In this document: piece after piece, positions 36,127 to 46,812 of the stretch | How the letters are laid out: every line of letters starts with the position of its first letter | Position numbering within the stretch: position 1 is the first letter of the stretch | Assembly (NCBI GenBank): GCA_009801085.1 | Contig: VNWV01000008.1 | Span: forward strand, 1,488,001 to 1,552,000 | Source of the DNA: Lasiodiplodia sp. COLG20 | Taxonomy: Eukaryota > Ascomycota > Dothideomycetes > Botryosphaeriales > Botryosphaeriaceae | Length of the DNA stretch: 64,000 nt | Reading direction: 5' to 3' | The notes under the pieces: generated by a model | Told to the model about the DNA's origin: nothing | The model's database searches: none | What the model saw: the letters and a program-made list of their open reading frames with translations, nothing else | Made by a program: the position numbers and the translations under genes

Positions 36127-36997
36127 CTTGCTGCGTACCCTCAGGTTTCAGGGAGCGAGATCAGATCGAGTTACAGCACGCAGCCCTCGGGTGCGCCGAC
36201 CATTGGTCCCGCTGCACCCTGCTGACTGACCCTCGCCCGCTTACATATCCTTCAGGCATGGCGCGCGCCTTGTGATTCCCACCCTCTGCTCAGCCTCAAC
36301 CGACATCTCCCCCATTGGCCAATTTGATGGCAGCCTGGTCGTCGTGTGGTATTGCTGAGAGGCGACTGCGTCCGCAGACACGATAGCCTGTGCGCGTCTC
36401 ATTCATGGGCCCCGGCGCTCCGAGGCGAAGCGGCTTGTTTGACGTAAGGTGTGCGAGAAATGCTGCAAGAAGCCGCCAATAGAATCCCGGCTCTGGTCGT
36501 GAGAATAGACTTTGGTACCAAGGGTTGCCGAGTTTCTTTGTCCGCCGGGACATCACTGACTCCGTACATGGATTTATGCTTTAGCTCCACGCCTGGACGA
36601 AGTCTTCTGCACCGGTCATATGAGTCCACGAGTAATCCCGGCTCAGGGTCTTTATCTGCCCCTAACCTGATAATCCTCCGTTGGCGGTGTAGACGAAGGA
36701 GTTCGGTCCCGCCGCTATTCCGACTCGACTTCAATAGTACACAGTCCAAGCTGCGCGATAAGCCCAGCGCCATGTCAGCAGGAGCCCTCTCGCTCTCTGG
36801 CAAATACGGATAGTGCTGGGCTAGCATAAGACCCTGTCCAAATGCGGATGTACAGGTACAACTCGTTTTGCCTACCATCGGATCTATCTACCCATCCCGA
36901 CTTCACTCGGACTTCTTCCCTCAGCCGCTACACCTTCCTCACTACCCGATGGAGTTCGATTTGTGTATGACACTGACGGCTTTCGCTACGATGCACA

Positions 36998-39900
36998 TTA
37001 CACAAGCTTGATATCCCTCTTCCTCAATCTCTTCAGCCCCGAGCGTTCCTCGTCACGCAGATACAATGCCTCAGGACCTGATTCGTTAAACTCTTCCTCA
37101 TCCTTGCTCTTCTCTACAATGTCAATACCGCCTAGGATTGTCTTCCACCCCTGCTCATCCGGTTCCACCTCTCCCTCTTCTATCATGTACCGCATCTTCA
37201 ACGCCGTCAATGCGGACAAGCTGACCAGCCCTATCCGTGTGAATGCCTTGCCCCCTTCTACCGGCTCTAGCAGCAACCCAGTCACAGCCAAATCGAACTT
37301 ACTACATTTCTTGCCATCAAAGGCCAGAAACAAGCAGAAGCATTGGAGGCGCAAGTCCTCGCCCCGGGAGAAATCCAACTTGACTTCAAAGTCCCTACCA
37401 GTTTTCTGGCGCCACGCTTGTCCGACCTTGCGCACCCCCTTCGGCCTTCCGTCCGGGCCCTTCCTCCGCAAATCGGCGTCGTCAAGGTCGTCGTGGTCGA
37501 TTGTGACCATGTCGTATTTTGATCTCAGTGAGACGATGTCGGGCGTGTACAGGGACTCGACTACGTCTGCCCCCGTGTATATGACCTCGATGCGGCGCAT
37601 GTACCCGGTCAGCGTTAGGGATGAGGCATCAGGTGAGAATGGGCCAAACGTGTTGCGAAGACGAGCGTCATCAACGTTGAAGGTGGCAAGAGGAACTTGA
37701 GGCCAGCGGCCGTGATGCTCAATGGCACCATTGACAGAGAACCAGGACCAGGACGGGGCAACGTAGGAGAAATAAGGTCCAGCTGCTGGTTCTGTGTCAT
37801 CCTGATCCAACACTTCTTGCTGCTCCATCGTCTCTGATTGTGTCGTCTCCGCGTGTGCTGTCTTTGCCTGTGTCGCCACCGGCTGCGCTGCCTTTGGTTG
37901 TGTGGTGTCCGATTGAGCGGCATCTTCTCCATGAGTGGCCCGAGTACCATCATCCGTTGGGGCCGGGGGGCATGCTGCTGACGAATCTCCCCTAGGAAAG
38001 GCCTTTTTCGTTGCCATCTTCTTTGCCAGCATCTTCGCCCTGGCGTAGAGACCAGTTACCCTAGAGCTCGTAGGGGAAACTTGGTTATTGCCATCCGTCT
38101 CCTCTTCCACAGCCAACGCCCTCTTCTTGTCCTCGTTCTTTTCGATCTCGGAGATCTCCTCCGTGATCTCTTCTGCAGTTTCTCTGACCATTCGATCCAC
38201 AAACTTCCTTTCAATTGCATGTGGCAAGGCCGAGAACTCACCAGCGTCCCTCCCTGGCCACCGGTGAACCTTCCACAAAAGACTCAGCGGCAACGTGCTC
38301 TCCCAATGGCCCGCCAAGTACGCATCACCGGGCAGCATGTCGCCGAACTCCTCGGCGAGGCTGGACAGGATGATGGGCATGTCGCTGCTCACCGTCAACC
38401 ACTTCTCCGAGAAGCCCTCGCACAACTCATTCCACGTCTCGTGCACCGCCCCCAACCCAACGCCCCCCCTCGCGACGCCGCCGTTCCGCACGTCGCGAGC
38501 CTGCCACTTGGCGTGGCCGTGCAGCAGCCTGCGGAAGGGGTAGCCGCCGGGGAAGGTCTCGGAGGCGAGGGCCTGGGCGGGGGCCCTGCTGCTGGCGCAG
38601 CACTCCCACACCAGCTCCTTGTCGGTGAAGTGCAGCACGCGCCGCGCCAGCTGGCGCTCGCGGTGGATCCAGGCGCGCGCGAACGACGGCGCCGTGTTGG
38701 CCCAGCCGAAGGCGTCCGTCTCGTAGTCCCACAGCCACCACGAGCGCGCGAGGTCGTCCTGCGAGGACGGCACGATGCCGGCGGCGCGCGTGGCGTGGAA
38801 CTGGATGGGGATCGTGTCCCACGGATTGCGAGAGGCGAAGAGGCCACCGCGGGCGTCGGAGACGTTGTCGGCTGAGATGTTGAGGACGGCGTGCTTGTAG
38901 GTGCGCGCCATGAGCGAGGCTTCGCGCAGCCAGTCTGAAGGGGAGTCTTGTACGATGCAGAGGGAGTCTATCCAGAGCCACTTGACTGTTTGTGTATAGG
39001 TCAGCTTCCTCGAACAAGACAGTGATAGAGATTATCATTACCCTTGTACCAGCTAGCCACCTCGAGAGCATCTCGAAATGTTTGAGGCAGATCCGCAATG
39101 TCCATGCCCTCAGTCTGGCGCTCGTCCAAGTTCGCCGTTGTCAGCATAGGGAGCTCCTTTGCCCCCCATTCTCCCCAGCAGTGGCTCAGTGTGATGTACC
39201 GATCACCAGCCGCGTCGTCTTCCACGCACACAAGGCGGAGCCGTGAAGTCTGTCTCGCATGCTCCACGTCCAATACACGCGTGGGACGGCTCTTGGCCAC
39301 GAAAGAATTGCACTCATCGTGCATTCCGTCGACGTTCTCTTCACAGCGCGTCAACCACCCCTTGGCCAGGTGTCTCGACCTGTCCGAATCCATTCCAGAC
39401 GTTACAACCGCGCTCACGCCATAGTCCTCGAACCATTTCCTGCCGTCCGGGAACCAGATCGACATGTTCGCGTCCAAGGCGTCTATATCCCACAGCTGCA
39501 TGCGGTAGTACGTGTGGTAGTTGGTGTGGCTCCTCGGGAGTGTCGTGTCCGTGTGCACAAAATACAGCACATCGCCCTCGCCCAGCCCCATCCCACCATT
39601 CGCCCAGCACATCTCCAACCGACGTGTCTCCATGCTATGCGGCTGATTCATATCCACCGCCCTGTTCCTTTCCAGCCGCCAGTGCAGCCGCTTGCAGATG
39701 GCACACCCGGTCTCGTTCGCTGCCACCAAGCTTACCAAGTTCCAATGATGCACCACCGCCCTCGGCAGCCTCCTCTTTTTCTTCTTCGCTGCCCTTTCCC
39801 CTTCCTTTCTCTTCTTGTCTTCCTCCCCCTCTCCTCCACTTTCCGCTTCCTCTCCCTTCTCTTCCTCTTCCTCCTCCTCCCCATCCCCCCCATCCCCCCT

Positions 39901-40485
39901 CGTATGCTTAATATAATACTCCAACGCATCCAAGCACGCCCAGCACAACCCATGCTGCGAGCCCCTGAAGAAGAAGTCGCCGTCCGCCCTGCCGCCTTCG
40001 TCAGGCGGCCGCCGGGCGTCGCTCTCGAGCCAGATGAGGAGCTTCAGGTTGGCGTCGTCCCGCTCGTACCCGAACGGCGCCTCGTGCGGCTGGCGGACGG
40101 CGGCGGGCGCAGCGGGGACGAAGATCTGCGCGTCGGCCGCGTCCTGCACGCCGATCTTGTGGGCGGTGATGCGCTTGAAGACGACAATGTCGGCTGCTAC
40201 GTCGCCGCTTTCGTCGCTGGCGCCGTCGTCGTCGCTGATGTCGTCGTCGTCATCATTATTATCGTCATCCTCTTCATCATCTGAGTGGTGATGCCGAGGA
40301 GAAGACGGCGACGAGGAAGCAGCGAGGTAAGCGTACGGGTCGTGCATAGACCGCCAGCGCCGCGACGGTATCTGCTTTGCCAGCTGGTCGTCCAAGGCTC
40401 TCGTGACGCGCCACTCGTCGTCGGCGATGTTGTCCGGGAAGTTGATCGGGTCGGAAGCGCGTGCGAGGCTTGCTAGGTTATCCAT
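36998..40485 (-). CDS. HET-domain (heterokaryon incompatibility-type) protein
   Basis: Two exons (40485-39042, 38985-36998) join in phase to 1143 residues. The HET domain spans about residues 428-610 with its three signature blocks: YITLSHCWGE (430-439), LWIDSLCIVQDS split by the 56-nt intron just before it, and NISADNVSDARGGLF. A CWACLDALEYY block and CAICKRLHWRLE lie upstream, as in many HET proteins. HET domains trigger cell death when incompatible fungal strains fuse, and some work downstream of NLR-type receptors. The N-terminal part has an almost pure D/E run (about 70-95) and a Glu/Lys-rich stretch (about 205-250). The C-terminal half has a Thr/Gln/Ala repeat (around AQPVATQAKTAHAETTQSET). 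The partner or allele specificity cannot be read from sequence. Confidence 0.92.
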
Positions 40486-41183
40486 TCTGTCTCCCTTTTC
40501 CCCTTCCTCTTTCTTTTTTTCTTCTTCTTTTTTTTCCCTTTTATATTCCCTTTTTGATTTCGGTTAGGAGATAAAAGGCGCAAAGAGACAGACGATAGAT
40601 GATAAGACTGAAGGTGGCAACTTGCGGAAACCTCAGCGGGTTGCACGGCGTTTTATGTAGTGGGAAATACTTGGCCCCCACACGAAAAAGAAAGAAGAAC
40701 AATACGCCGGAGCTAACAGGATCTTGCCGTTCGTCGTAGCGTGGTCTCTAGCGTGCATACGCTTCGATGTGCATGAGCCACTGCCGCCTTTGTCAAGCTT
40801 CTGTATGTAGCTGCTGATATATGATAGGTTGATTATGAGCCAGCCCTTATTCACTCATAACTCCTCGTGCAAGAGGCTATCATCTCTCAAGATGAGGGTT
40901 TATAAGGAGCCGACTCTCTTAAAATTCAAAAGCGGAGTTTTATTCCTATATACTTAAGGTTTAGGTGGAGAGGAGGTATTCTGGTATATCGATTATCCGT
41001 ATCACGGCATCGCACTTGAGTGGAGTTCTCAGCGATTTGAGATGCCATCAAAAGCAGACCACTGGACCAACTATGCGAGAACTTTTAGCCCCCCTTCCAT
41101 GTCCAAGCAAAAAACAGAATGCCCTGGTAAACGCCATAATCATGCCAGTCCATACCGTCGTCCCATCATGTCCGATTCCCACC
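40486..41183. other. Promoter of the HET gene and TRL1 3' region
   Basis: About 700 nt. Immediately upstream of the HET start the plus strand is a long C/T-rich run (40490-40555), that is, an A/G-rich leader on the gene strand. No gene is visible. Confidence 0.5.
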
Positions 41184-43631
41184 TCAGAACCTCTGCAGAA
41201 CACCCTTCACGACACCATCAAGCACGACCTGGCCATGCACCATAATCTCCTTGATCCCATTGCCCTCTCCGCTACCCTCCTGCAGCCATCTCTTCAGTAA
41301 GTCGTTGCTCTCCTTCGGCTTGATGTCTTTGCTCGCCGTGCCGACCGTCACGTGTGCGATGTTATTCGCCGTCTCCCACTCCTTCGCCTCGTCGCCTGCG
41401 CCCGCCGGCGGTAGCAACCTGACGACGAAGCACATGACGCGGTTGTCCCAAACCAGCCGCTCCAACTGCACCTTTGCGGTACCGAGATCCGGATCCGTCG
41501 TGTTAGCGGTAGCGGAAGCGCGCGCCGAGTGCAGGTCAAGCATCTTCTGCCAGTGTTCCGGGCGCTCTTTGGCCGACGCGCGATGGATAAGGGTGACGTG
41601 GAATTCCGGCTGCACGCGACGCAAGCCCTGAAGCTGGCGGTAGAACTGCTGGGTCGTGATGTCCTGGTCCTTGAATAGTCCGTCGAGGATACCGTTGATG
41701 CGGTTGGAAGGAAGCTTGACGCAGAAGTAGTCAAGCTTCGGGGCCTTGGGCTTAGCAGTGTTTCCATTCTGCTGCTGGGGCTGCTTGGACTTGCCGCCGA
41801 AGTTGAGCTCGTGCTTGATGTCAGGTTTGTAGTCATTCAGAGCGGCCTCAATGGCGATGTCGAGGTCTTCAGCGGTGGGCATGTTTCCGAACAGCTTAGG
41901 ATATTCCGAATTAAGCTGCGAGACGATCGTCTCAAGATTCTCTCGCGAAGAACGCGTGACATCGAGATTGATGACCAGGTCGAAAAGATCGTCCGGCGGC
42001 TCATCAGCGTTGACAGGCTGGAACCTCTGCAGGAATCCCTCCATGATACCGATGACCTCTGCAGAACCCTTCTTGTTTGCCTGAATCGTCTGATGGTTGT
42101 CGCCACGGCTCAAAACACGATCCTGCATGGCCTGGCGAATCTTGTCGTAGTTCTGGCGGTCGTGAACCCAATGCAACGCGACGAAGCGAACGTCGTTACC
42201 CCGGAGATTCTGCTGCATATCCCTCATGATCTGCTCTCGCTCTCTCCTCTGATGGTTATTCCTGTCCGAGATGACGACCGGTCTGGTTCTTAGTGCATCA
42301 GTGCAGGCATCCGCAAACCTCTGCGGGCGGTTCTTCTTTCCCTCGATGTTGTCATTCTGGACGTGTCCCCATCCGAACAGCTTTGCAAGCGCAACAGCTA
42401 CTGTGGTCTTGCCACAGCCGATAGTAGCGACGGGGACAAGGACTACGTTCTTCGTGACCTCAGTCGAGATAGTGGTACCTTCGCCAGCCTCAATCTCCTG
42501 CCTAATGACGTCGGCGCCACTGATACCTCTCTCCCTCAAAAAGTCGTCGCGCATCTTGATGATACCGTGATTTTCGTTGTACGCTTTCCTGAGCCCAGGA
42601 TTTGAGATGAGCTGGCGCCTCGCAAATTCGATGTACTCCTCGGTGATCTTCTTGTGCTTCTTGTACCTCGGCTCCTTTCCTGCGATGATTGCCTTGGTGC
42701 ACTCACGCCACTGGCGGTACATGAGGTAAGGCTCCTCGAACTTGTACTTGAAGAACCAATCCTCCCACGGGGCATTCTCGCTATCCCGTGCCTGGCAGCG
42801 GATAACGAAGCCCTCGGTGTCACGGCCAGCGTAGGCACCAGTCTCGGCAACACCATCCAGGAATCCCTTGACCTTCACAATATCTTCTTCCATGACGTAC
42901 ATAGTCTTCTTGAAACCCCACTCCTCGGCAAATTTGTCGACCAGGTGTCCAGGGTATGTCATGAACTCGGGTACGTTGATGTTGATTCCATGAAGGTAGA
43001 GGCCGGCCTGCTCGGGGGTGTAGGCCAGAACGTGCTCCTCGAACTCGTCGTCGCAAAGCTCGGCCACGGCAGTTGCGTTCATGTGCCTCAAGGCATATGC
43101 CAGCTCCTCCTTGGTCTTCCCCACCGTCGCCAGGTGCCTCTCGACCCATTTCTCACCAGCCTGAGCATGGCTGAGCGGCGTGTCTTCGCGCGCACCGGTC
43201 GAGTGCTTGCTGCAAACAAGCAGCGTGCCGTCTTCCAAGCCTGCAATGAATATGATGCAACCGTTCTCCTTCACGCTCAGCTCGTAGGGACCCCTGGTGT
43301 TCCTCTCCACATTGCGCCACTGTGTCTTGTTGACTTCGCCGTGGTTGAAGAATTTGTCGTAGCCGCGGACGGCGATCTCGTGGATTCCGGCAAGGTTCTT
43401 GTAGGTGAAGAGGCCACGGGCATAGGTGGGAAGGTTCGGCTTCTTATAATCCCAGTCCTGCAAGCGCCACGAGTCGATGGTGCGGCCGTTGGGCAGGCGG
43501 AAGGTGTGCTTGCGGACGGAAAAGCCGCCCTTGGACTTGCCCTTGCCGGTGTGCGCCTCCAAGCTCAGCACGAGCTCCAGGGTCTCCTGGGGGTCCTGGG
43601 CTCTGAAAGGGGCGGTTGTGCGGTGAGCCAT
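41184..43631 (-). CDS. TRL1: Fungal tRNA ligase Trl1 (ligase-kinase-cyclic phosphodiesterase)
   Basis: An intronless frame of 815 codons from MAHRTTAPF (43631), close to yeast Trl1 (827). Three enzymatic parts are visible in order: an RNA ligase adenylyltransferase domain with nucleotidyl lysine K121 in SVKENGCIIF and DTEGFVIR; a polynucleotide kinase domain with P-loop TIGCGKTT (403-410); and a 2H cyclic phosphodiesterase domain with HVTL (H678) and HVTV (H760). Together they heal and seal tRNA halves after intron removal, and they join HAC1/XBP1-type mRNA exons in the unfolded protein response. The same frame stays open upstream to an ATG at 43919, adding 96 residues with no family match; I prefer 43631. 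It is divergent from the GST-like gene. Confidence 0.95.
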   Translation of the reverse strand: MAHRTTAPFRAQDPQETLELVLSLEAHTGKGKSKGGFSVRKHTFRLPNGRTIDSWRLQDWDYKKPNLPTYARGLFTYKNLAGIHEIAVRGYDKFFNHGEVNKTQWRNVERNTRGPYELSVKENGCIIFIAGLEDGTLLVCSKHSTGAREDTPLSHAQAGEKWVERHLATVGKTKEELAYALRHMNATAVAELCDDEFEEHVLAYTPEQAGLYLHGININVPEFMTYPGHLVDKFAEEWGFKKTMYVMEEDIVKVKGFLDGVAETGAYAGRDTEGFVIRCQARDSENAPWEDWFFKYKFEEPYLMYRQWRECTKAIIAGKEPRYKKHKKITEEYIEFARRQLISNPGLRKAYNENHGIIKMRDDFLRERGISGADVIRQEIEAGEGTTISTEVTKNVVLVPVATIGCGKTTVAVALAKLFGWGHVQNDNIEGKKNRPQRFADACTDALRTRPVVISDRNNHQRREREQIMRDMQQNLRGNDVRFVALHWVHDRQNYDKIRQAMQDRVLSRGDNHQTIQANKKGSAEVIGIMEGFLQRFQPVNADEPPDDLFDLVINLDVTRSSRENLETIVSQLNSEYPKLFGNMPTAEDLDIAIEAALNDYKPDIKHELNFGGKSKQPQQQNGNTAKPKAPKLDYFCVKLPSNRINGILDGLFKDQDITTQQFYRQLQGLRRVQPEFHVTLIHRASAKERPEHWQKMLDLHSARASATANTTDPDLGTAKVQLERLVWDNRVMCFVVRLLPPAGAGDEAKEWETANNIAHVTVGTASKDIKPKESNDLLKRWLQEGSGEGNGIKEIMVHGQVVLDGVVKGVLQRF

Positions 43632-44150
43632 GGTGAGAAGCGCGCGTTGTGTGTAAAAGGCAGGGTGAATTTTGGTTGCGATAGGCCTGGGGCCGGTGGC
43701 GGGGTTGTAGTGGGAATTTATGCTCGGCGGCCACAATCCGGATGACTCTTTCTTTTGCGCAGCTGGAATCAAGGCGGCGACGGCCTGTGTAGAACGGATT
43801 GACGAAGGAATTGGACGTGCGAGGGAATGGGCGCGGACTTGCGCCAGGAAGGTGCAAGGGCGGGATGCGTCGAGTGCTGCGCAAACAAAATGCGACCGGG
43901 CATTCGGTGTGTGACGCATTTTGTGGCACGGGCCAAGGCGGTGTCCGAATTGGTGGAACAGTGCCCCGCGGCAGGCAGCGCTCTCGCCCTCAGCCGCAAT
44001 CCTTTGTTTAAGACCTGGCAGTGGATGTTGGGGTCGCCAATAAATAGAGAAATCGCAACGGGGTTCGCTTAGTCAGTCACCGCTAGTACCCTGAGCACAG
44101 CATACAAAATAGGCTATCATTCGCCAGGCCAATCTATCTTCGCAATCATT
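43632..44150. promoter_or_regulatory. Divergent promoter region, TRL1 / GST-like gene
   Basis: A 519-nt interval between two start codons. The TRL1-side 288 nt are open in the TRL1 frame (see findings). No other feature is seen. Confidence 0.5.
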
Positions 44151-45023
44151 ATGTCTCCCTCACCCAGAGCCACACTGTATCGCGGCTGGGACGATCCGGG
44201 CAACTACGTCTGGTCGCCATTCGTCACGAAAGTCGAACTGCGCCTCCGTGTCGCCGGAGTGGAATACAAGGTTGCCTCAGGCTCCGTCAAATCCGTACCT
44301 CGCGGCAAGATCCCTTACCTCACCCTTGATGAAACCGAGAGCCTCAGCGACTCCACTCTCATCATCGAAGCCATGACCTCCACCGGTGTCCTCCCTGATA
44401 TCAATTCCATGCTCACTCCTGCCGAGCGCGCCCATGACCGTGCGCTCTGCGCATTACTCGAAGACAAGCTATACTTCTACCACGTGAGCCCATCGTCTCA
44501 GGTGCGAATGAGAGGATGTTGATAATTGTAGTCTTTCGAGAGATGGGTCCAGAATTACTACGTCATGCGCGACCACGTGCTGGGTACTTTGCCATACCCG
44601 GTGCGTGTTGTTGTTGGCTTGCTCATTTATCGTGGCATCAAGAGCACCCTGCACGGTCAGGGCACAGGTCGCTTCACCACTGAAGAGATCGCTGCGTTCA
44701 GACATCAGATCTGGGAGAGTTTTGACGACCTTTTCAGGGAAGCAAAGAGGAAGCAGGGCGGTGGCACCGACACCGTGGAGCCGTTCTGGGTCATGGGCGG
44801 GGATCACCCCACGGAGGCGGATATGGTACTCTTTGGGTTTATTGTTTCCGTGCTGATATGTACTGCGTGAGTTTGTTCCCGCGAGCAGGATTACGCAGTG
44901 TGCTGACAGAACTTGCTCAGGGCCCCAGAGTCGCAAGAGGTCGTGCGGAGTTTTCCCACCATTTTGGAGTATGCGGGGAGAATTCATGACCGTTTCTTCC
45001 CAGACTACAGGCGCTGGGAGTGA
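44151..45023 (+). CDS. Glutathione S-transferase-like protein (failed-axon-connections type)
   Basis: Three exons (44151-44483, 44532-44866, 44921-45023) encode 256 residues; introns are 48 and 54 nt. An N-terminal thioredoxin-like half (about 5-85), with SPFVTKVELRLRVAGVEYK, PRGKIPYL and DSTLIIEAM, is followed by a helical GST C-terminal half with KLYFYHSFERWVQNYYVM and HGQGTGRFTTEEI, ending APESQEVVRSFPTILEYAG. The pattern is that of the GST/metaxin-like family called failed axon connections in animals; the usual catalytic Ser/Tyr/Cys of soluble GSTs is not obvious. Function in fungi is not known to me. It is not the zeta-class maleylacetoacetate isomerase, although the tyrosine pathway genes lie 8 kb away. 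Confidence 0.85.
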
Positions 45024-45262
45024 TTCAACACTGGATATCGCATGGGGTATGTTTTGTCGTGCAGAAATACTCGTTGAAATTCTATCATGGTATATCGAAG
45101 ATAAGACCCTAAGGCATTCTTTCAGCCAAAGCAATCTAGTGTACAAAGTCTAACTGTTTGGCACCTGCCAAACCAAATCAAAGACAAAAGATAGAATTCC
45201 ACCCAGGTATCTTTCCATCCACGTCATAGCCATGGTCATGACTGGCATATGACTGGTTTCGT

Positions 45263-46484
45263 TTACTCGTCGTCGCCGAAGAAGACCTTGACGGGCAGCC
45301 AAGCGTCACCGCAGACCTTGAAGCGGTCCTTCAGGTTGCTCAGCTTGTCAACATCCTCGTTGGACAGCTGCCAGCCATCAAGGTCAAAGTTGGCCTGAAT
45401 GCGCGAGGCAGTGACAGACTTGGGAATGACGCTGGTGCCGCGCTGGAGACCCCACTTGAGACTGTGGACCTATTAGTTCGTGTTTTCGATTGTAGCAGTG
45501 TATTTTTGTGTAAACTTACAGAACCTGCTGGATGGTCTTGTTGTTGGCCTTGGCGACCTCAGCGACGGTGGGGTCCTTGTACAGAGGGGAGTCGGTGGAG
45601 CCGAGGCAGGAGTAGGCGGTGGCGTGGATACCCTTCTCCTTGAGGTAGGCAAGGAGCTTGGGCGAAGGGTTGTTGGGGTGGAGCTCGATCTGGTTGACGG
45701 CCGGGACGATCTGCAAATTCGGGTCAGATTACTGTGCACCCTGCAAAGAGCCGATTTACGGGGTGTTTTGTGCACCAGTCACAGCCACGATCTCACGGGA
45801 TCATGGGCCAATGGCAGTGTTGAAAGTGTTTTGGGGTGCATAGGCAGCGGGGATGAGCTCAATGGCTCCTCAGAAACTTACCTTGGTCTGGGGGTCGTTG
45901 AGCAGGATCTCCAGGTTCTTGATGCCGAAGTTGGAGATACCAATGTTGCGAACGCGGCCGGAAGCGGGCAGCTTCTGGAGCTCCCTCCAGGTGTCGACGA
46001 AGTTCCAGTCGGGGTGGTGCTTCTTCAGGTCGGTGGGGTCGGTGGACGAGGGCCAGTGCATGAGGTAGAGGTCGACGTAGTCGGTCTGGAGCGACTTGAG
46101 CGACGACTCAATGCCCTCCTCGACGCGCTTGTGCCACGGGTTGTCGAGCTTGGTGGTGATCCAGATCTCCTCACGCGGGACGCCCGAGTCCTTGATTCCG
46201 AGGCCGACCTCGTGCTCGTTGCCGTAGGCGAGAGCAGTGTCAATGTGGCGGTAGCCAGCCAGCAGGGCAGCCTTGACGGCCTCGCGGACCTCGTTGGGCT
46301 TCGACTGCCAGGTGCCGAGGCCGACGGCGGGCATCTTCGCCCCCGTGTTGAGGGTGAAGGTCTGCTTGGTGAAGTCGAGCGGGCCAGCCATTGTGTGAGC
46401 GCGTGCGGATGGAATGAGGAATTTGCGGGAAAGAGGACGGAGAGACGAGCGCAGAGAGAATTGAGCAGTGAGTGCAGCAGTCAT
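45263..46484 (-). CDS. Aldo-keto reductase (Gcy1/Ypr1-like, AKR3-type)
   Basis: Three exons (46484-45882, 45710-45520, 45461-45263) encode 330 residues, or 299 from the second ATG (MAGPLDFTK, residue 32). The catalytic tetrad is intact: D82, Y87, K112 and H143 (in DTALAYGNE, TTKLDNPWHK and LYLMHWPSS). The NADPH pocket follows (GISNFG, VNQIELHP, VIPKSV). Such enzymes reduce aldehydes and ketones, including glyceraldehyde and dihydroxyacetone. The first 31 residues are rich in Arg, Ser and Leu without acidic residues and look like a mitochondrial presequence, so two start codons may give two locations. The first intron is 171 nt, the longest I placed in the window. Divergent from the Fyv6-like gene. 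Confidence 0.92.
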
Positions 46485-46812
46485 GGCAGGGCGAGGGCAA
46501 GGGTGGGCGTCTTATACGTCGCAAGGCGTTCCCACCAGCCCACTTTGTATCAACGATCGCATCCCACCGCGCGGCGGCGCGCCCATCCACCGGAGCTGTT
46601 GACGTCGGCGGGGCACGCGCGCAATGGAGGGGCAGGCGAGCTTGGACCTGCCCTGGCCTGATTGCAACGGCGGGCCCTGCATGGCCCGTCCGCCGCCGGA
46701 TAAATGCCCGTGATCGGCTAGATCGCTGCCAGCGGCAATCATTGCCCCGAGCACCCAACCCAGCTCTCTGCGCAAGACGGAATAATCGCAGCCTCGCTCT
46801 CCACCAGCCACC
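46485..46812. promoter_or_regulatory. Short divergent promoter, aldo-keto reductase / Fyv6-like gene
   Basis: Only 328 nt separate the two start codons, so both promoters must share it. It is GC-rich, with no clear individual site. Confidence 0.55.

Larger units (their letters stand above)
35411..36997. promoter_or_regulatory. cpcA promoter and leader region; HET gene 3' region
   Basis: 1.59 kb between cpcA and the HET gene, both on the minus strand. The cpcA-proximal kilobase is GC-rich and poor in ATG on the cpcA strand, apart from the ORFs listed separately and one ATG at 36084; such ATG depletion fits a long transcribed leader. No protein gene is supported here. Confidence 0.5.

Noticed and set aside
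42654..43745. 363-codon open frame antisense to TRL1
   Set aside because: Same reason: GC3-biased coding on one strand leaves an open frame on the other, with no family match.
44151..45023. GST-like gene as the missing maleylacetoacetate isomerase
   Set aside because: It lacks the zeta-class N-terminal Ser-Ser-Cys type motif and matches the failed-axon-connections group instead.
45480..46661. 393-codon open frame antisense to the aldo-keto reductase
   Set aside because: It covers intact aldo-keto reductase exons and crosses their introns; no protein likeness.
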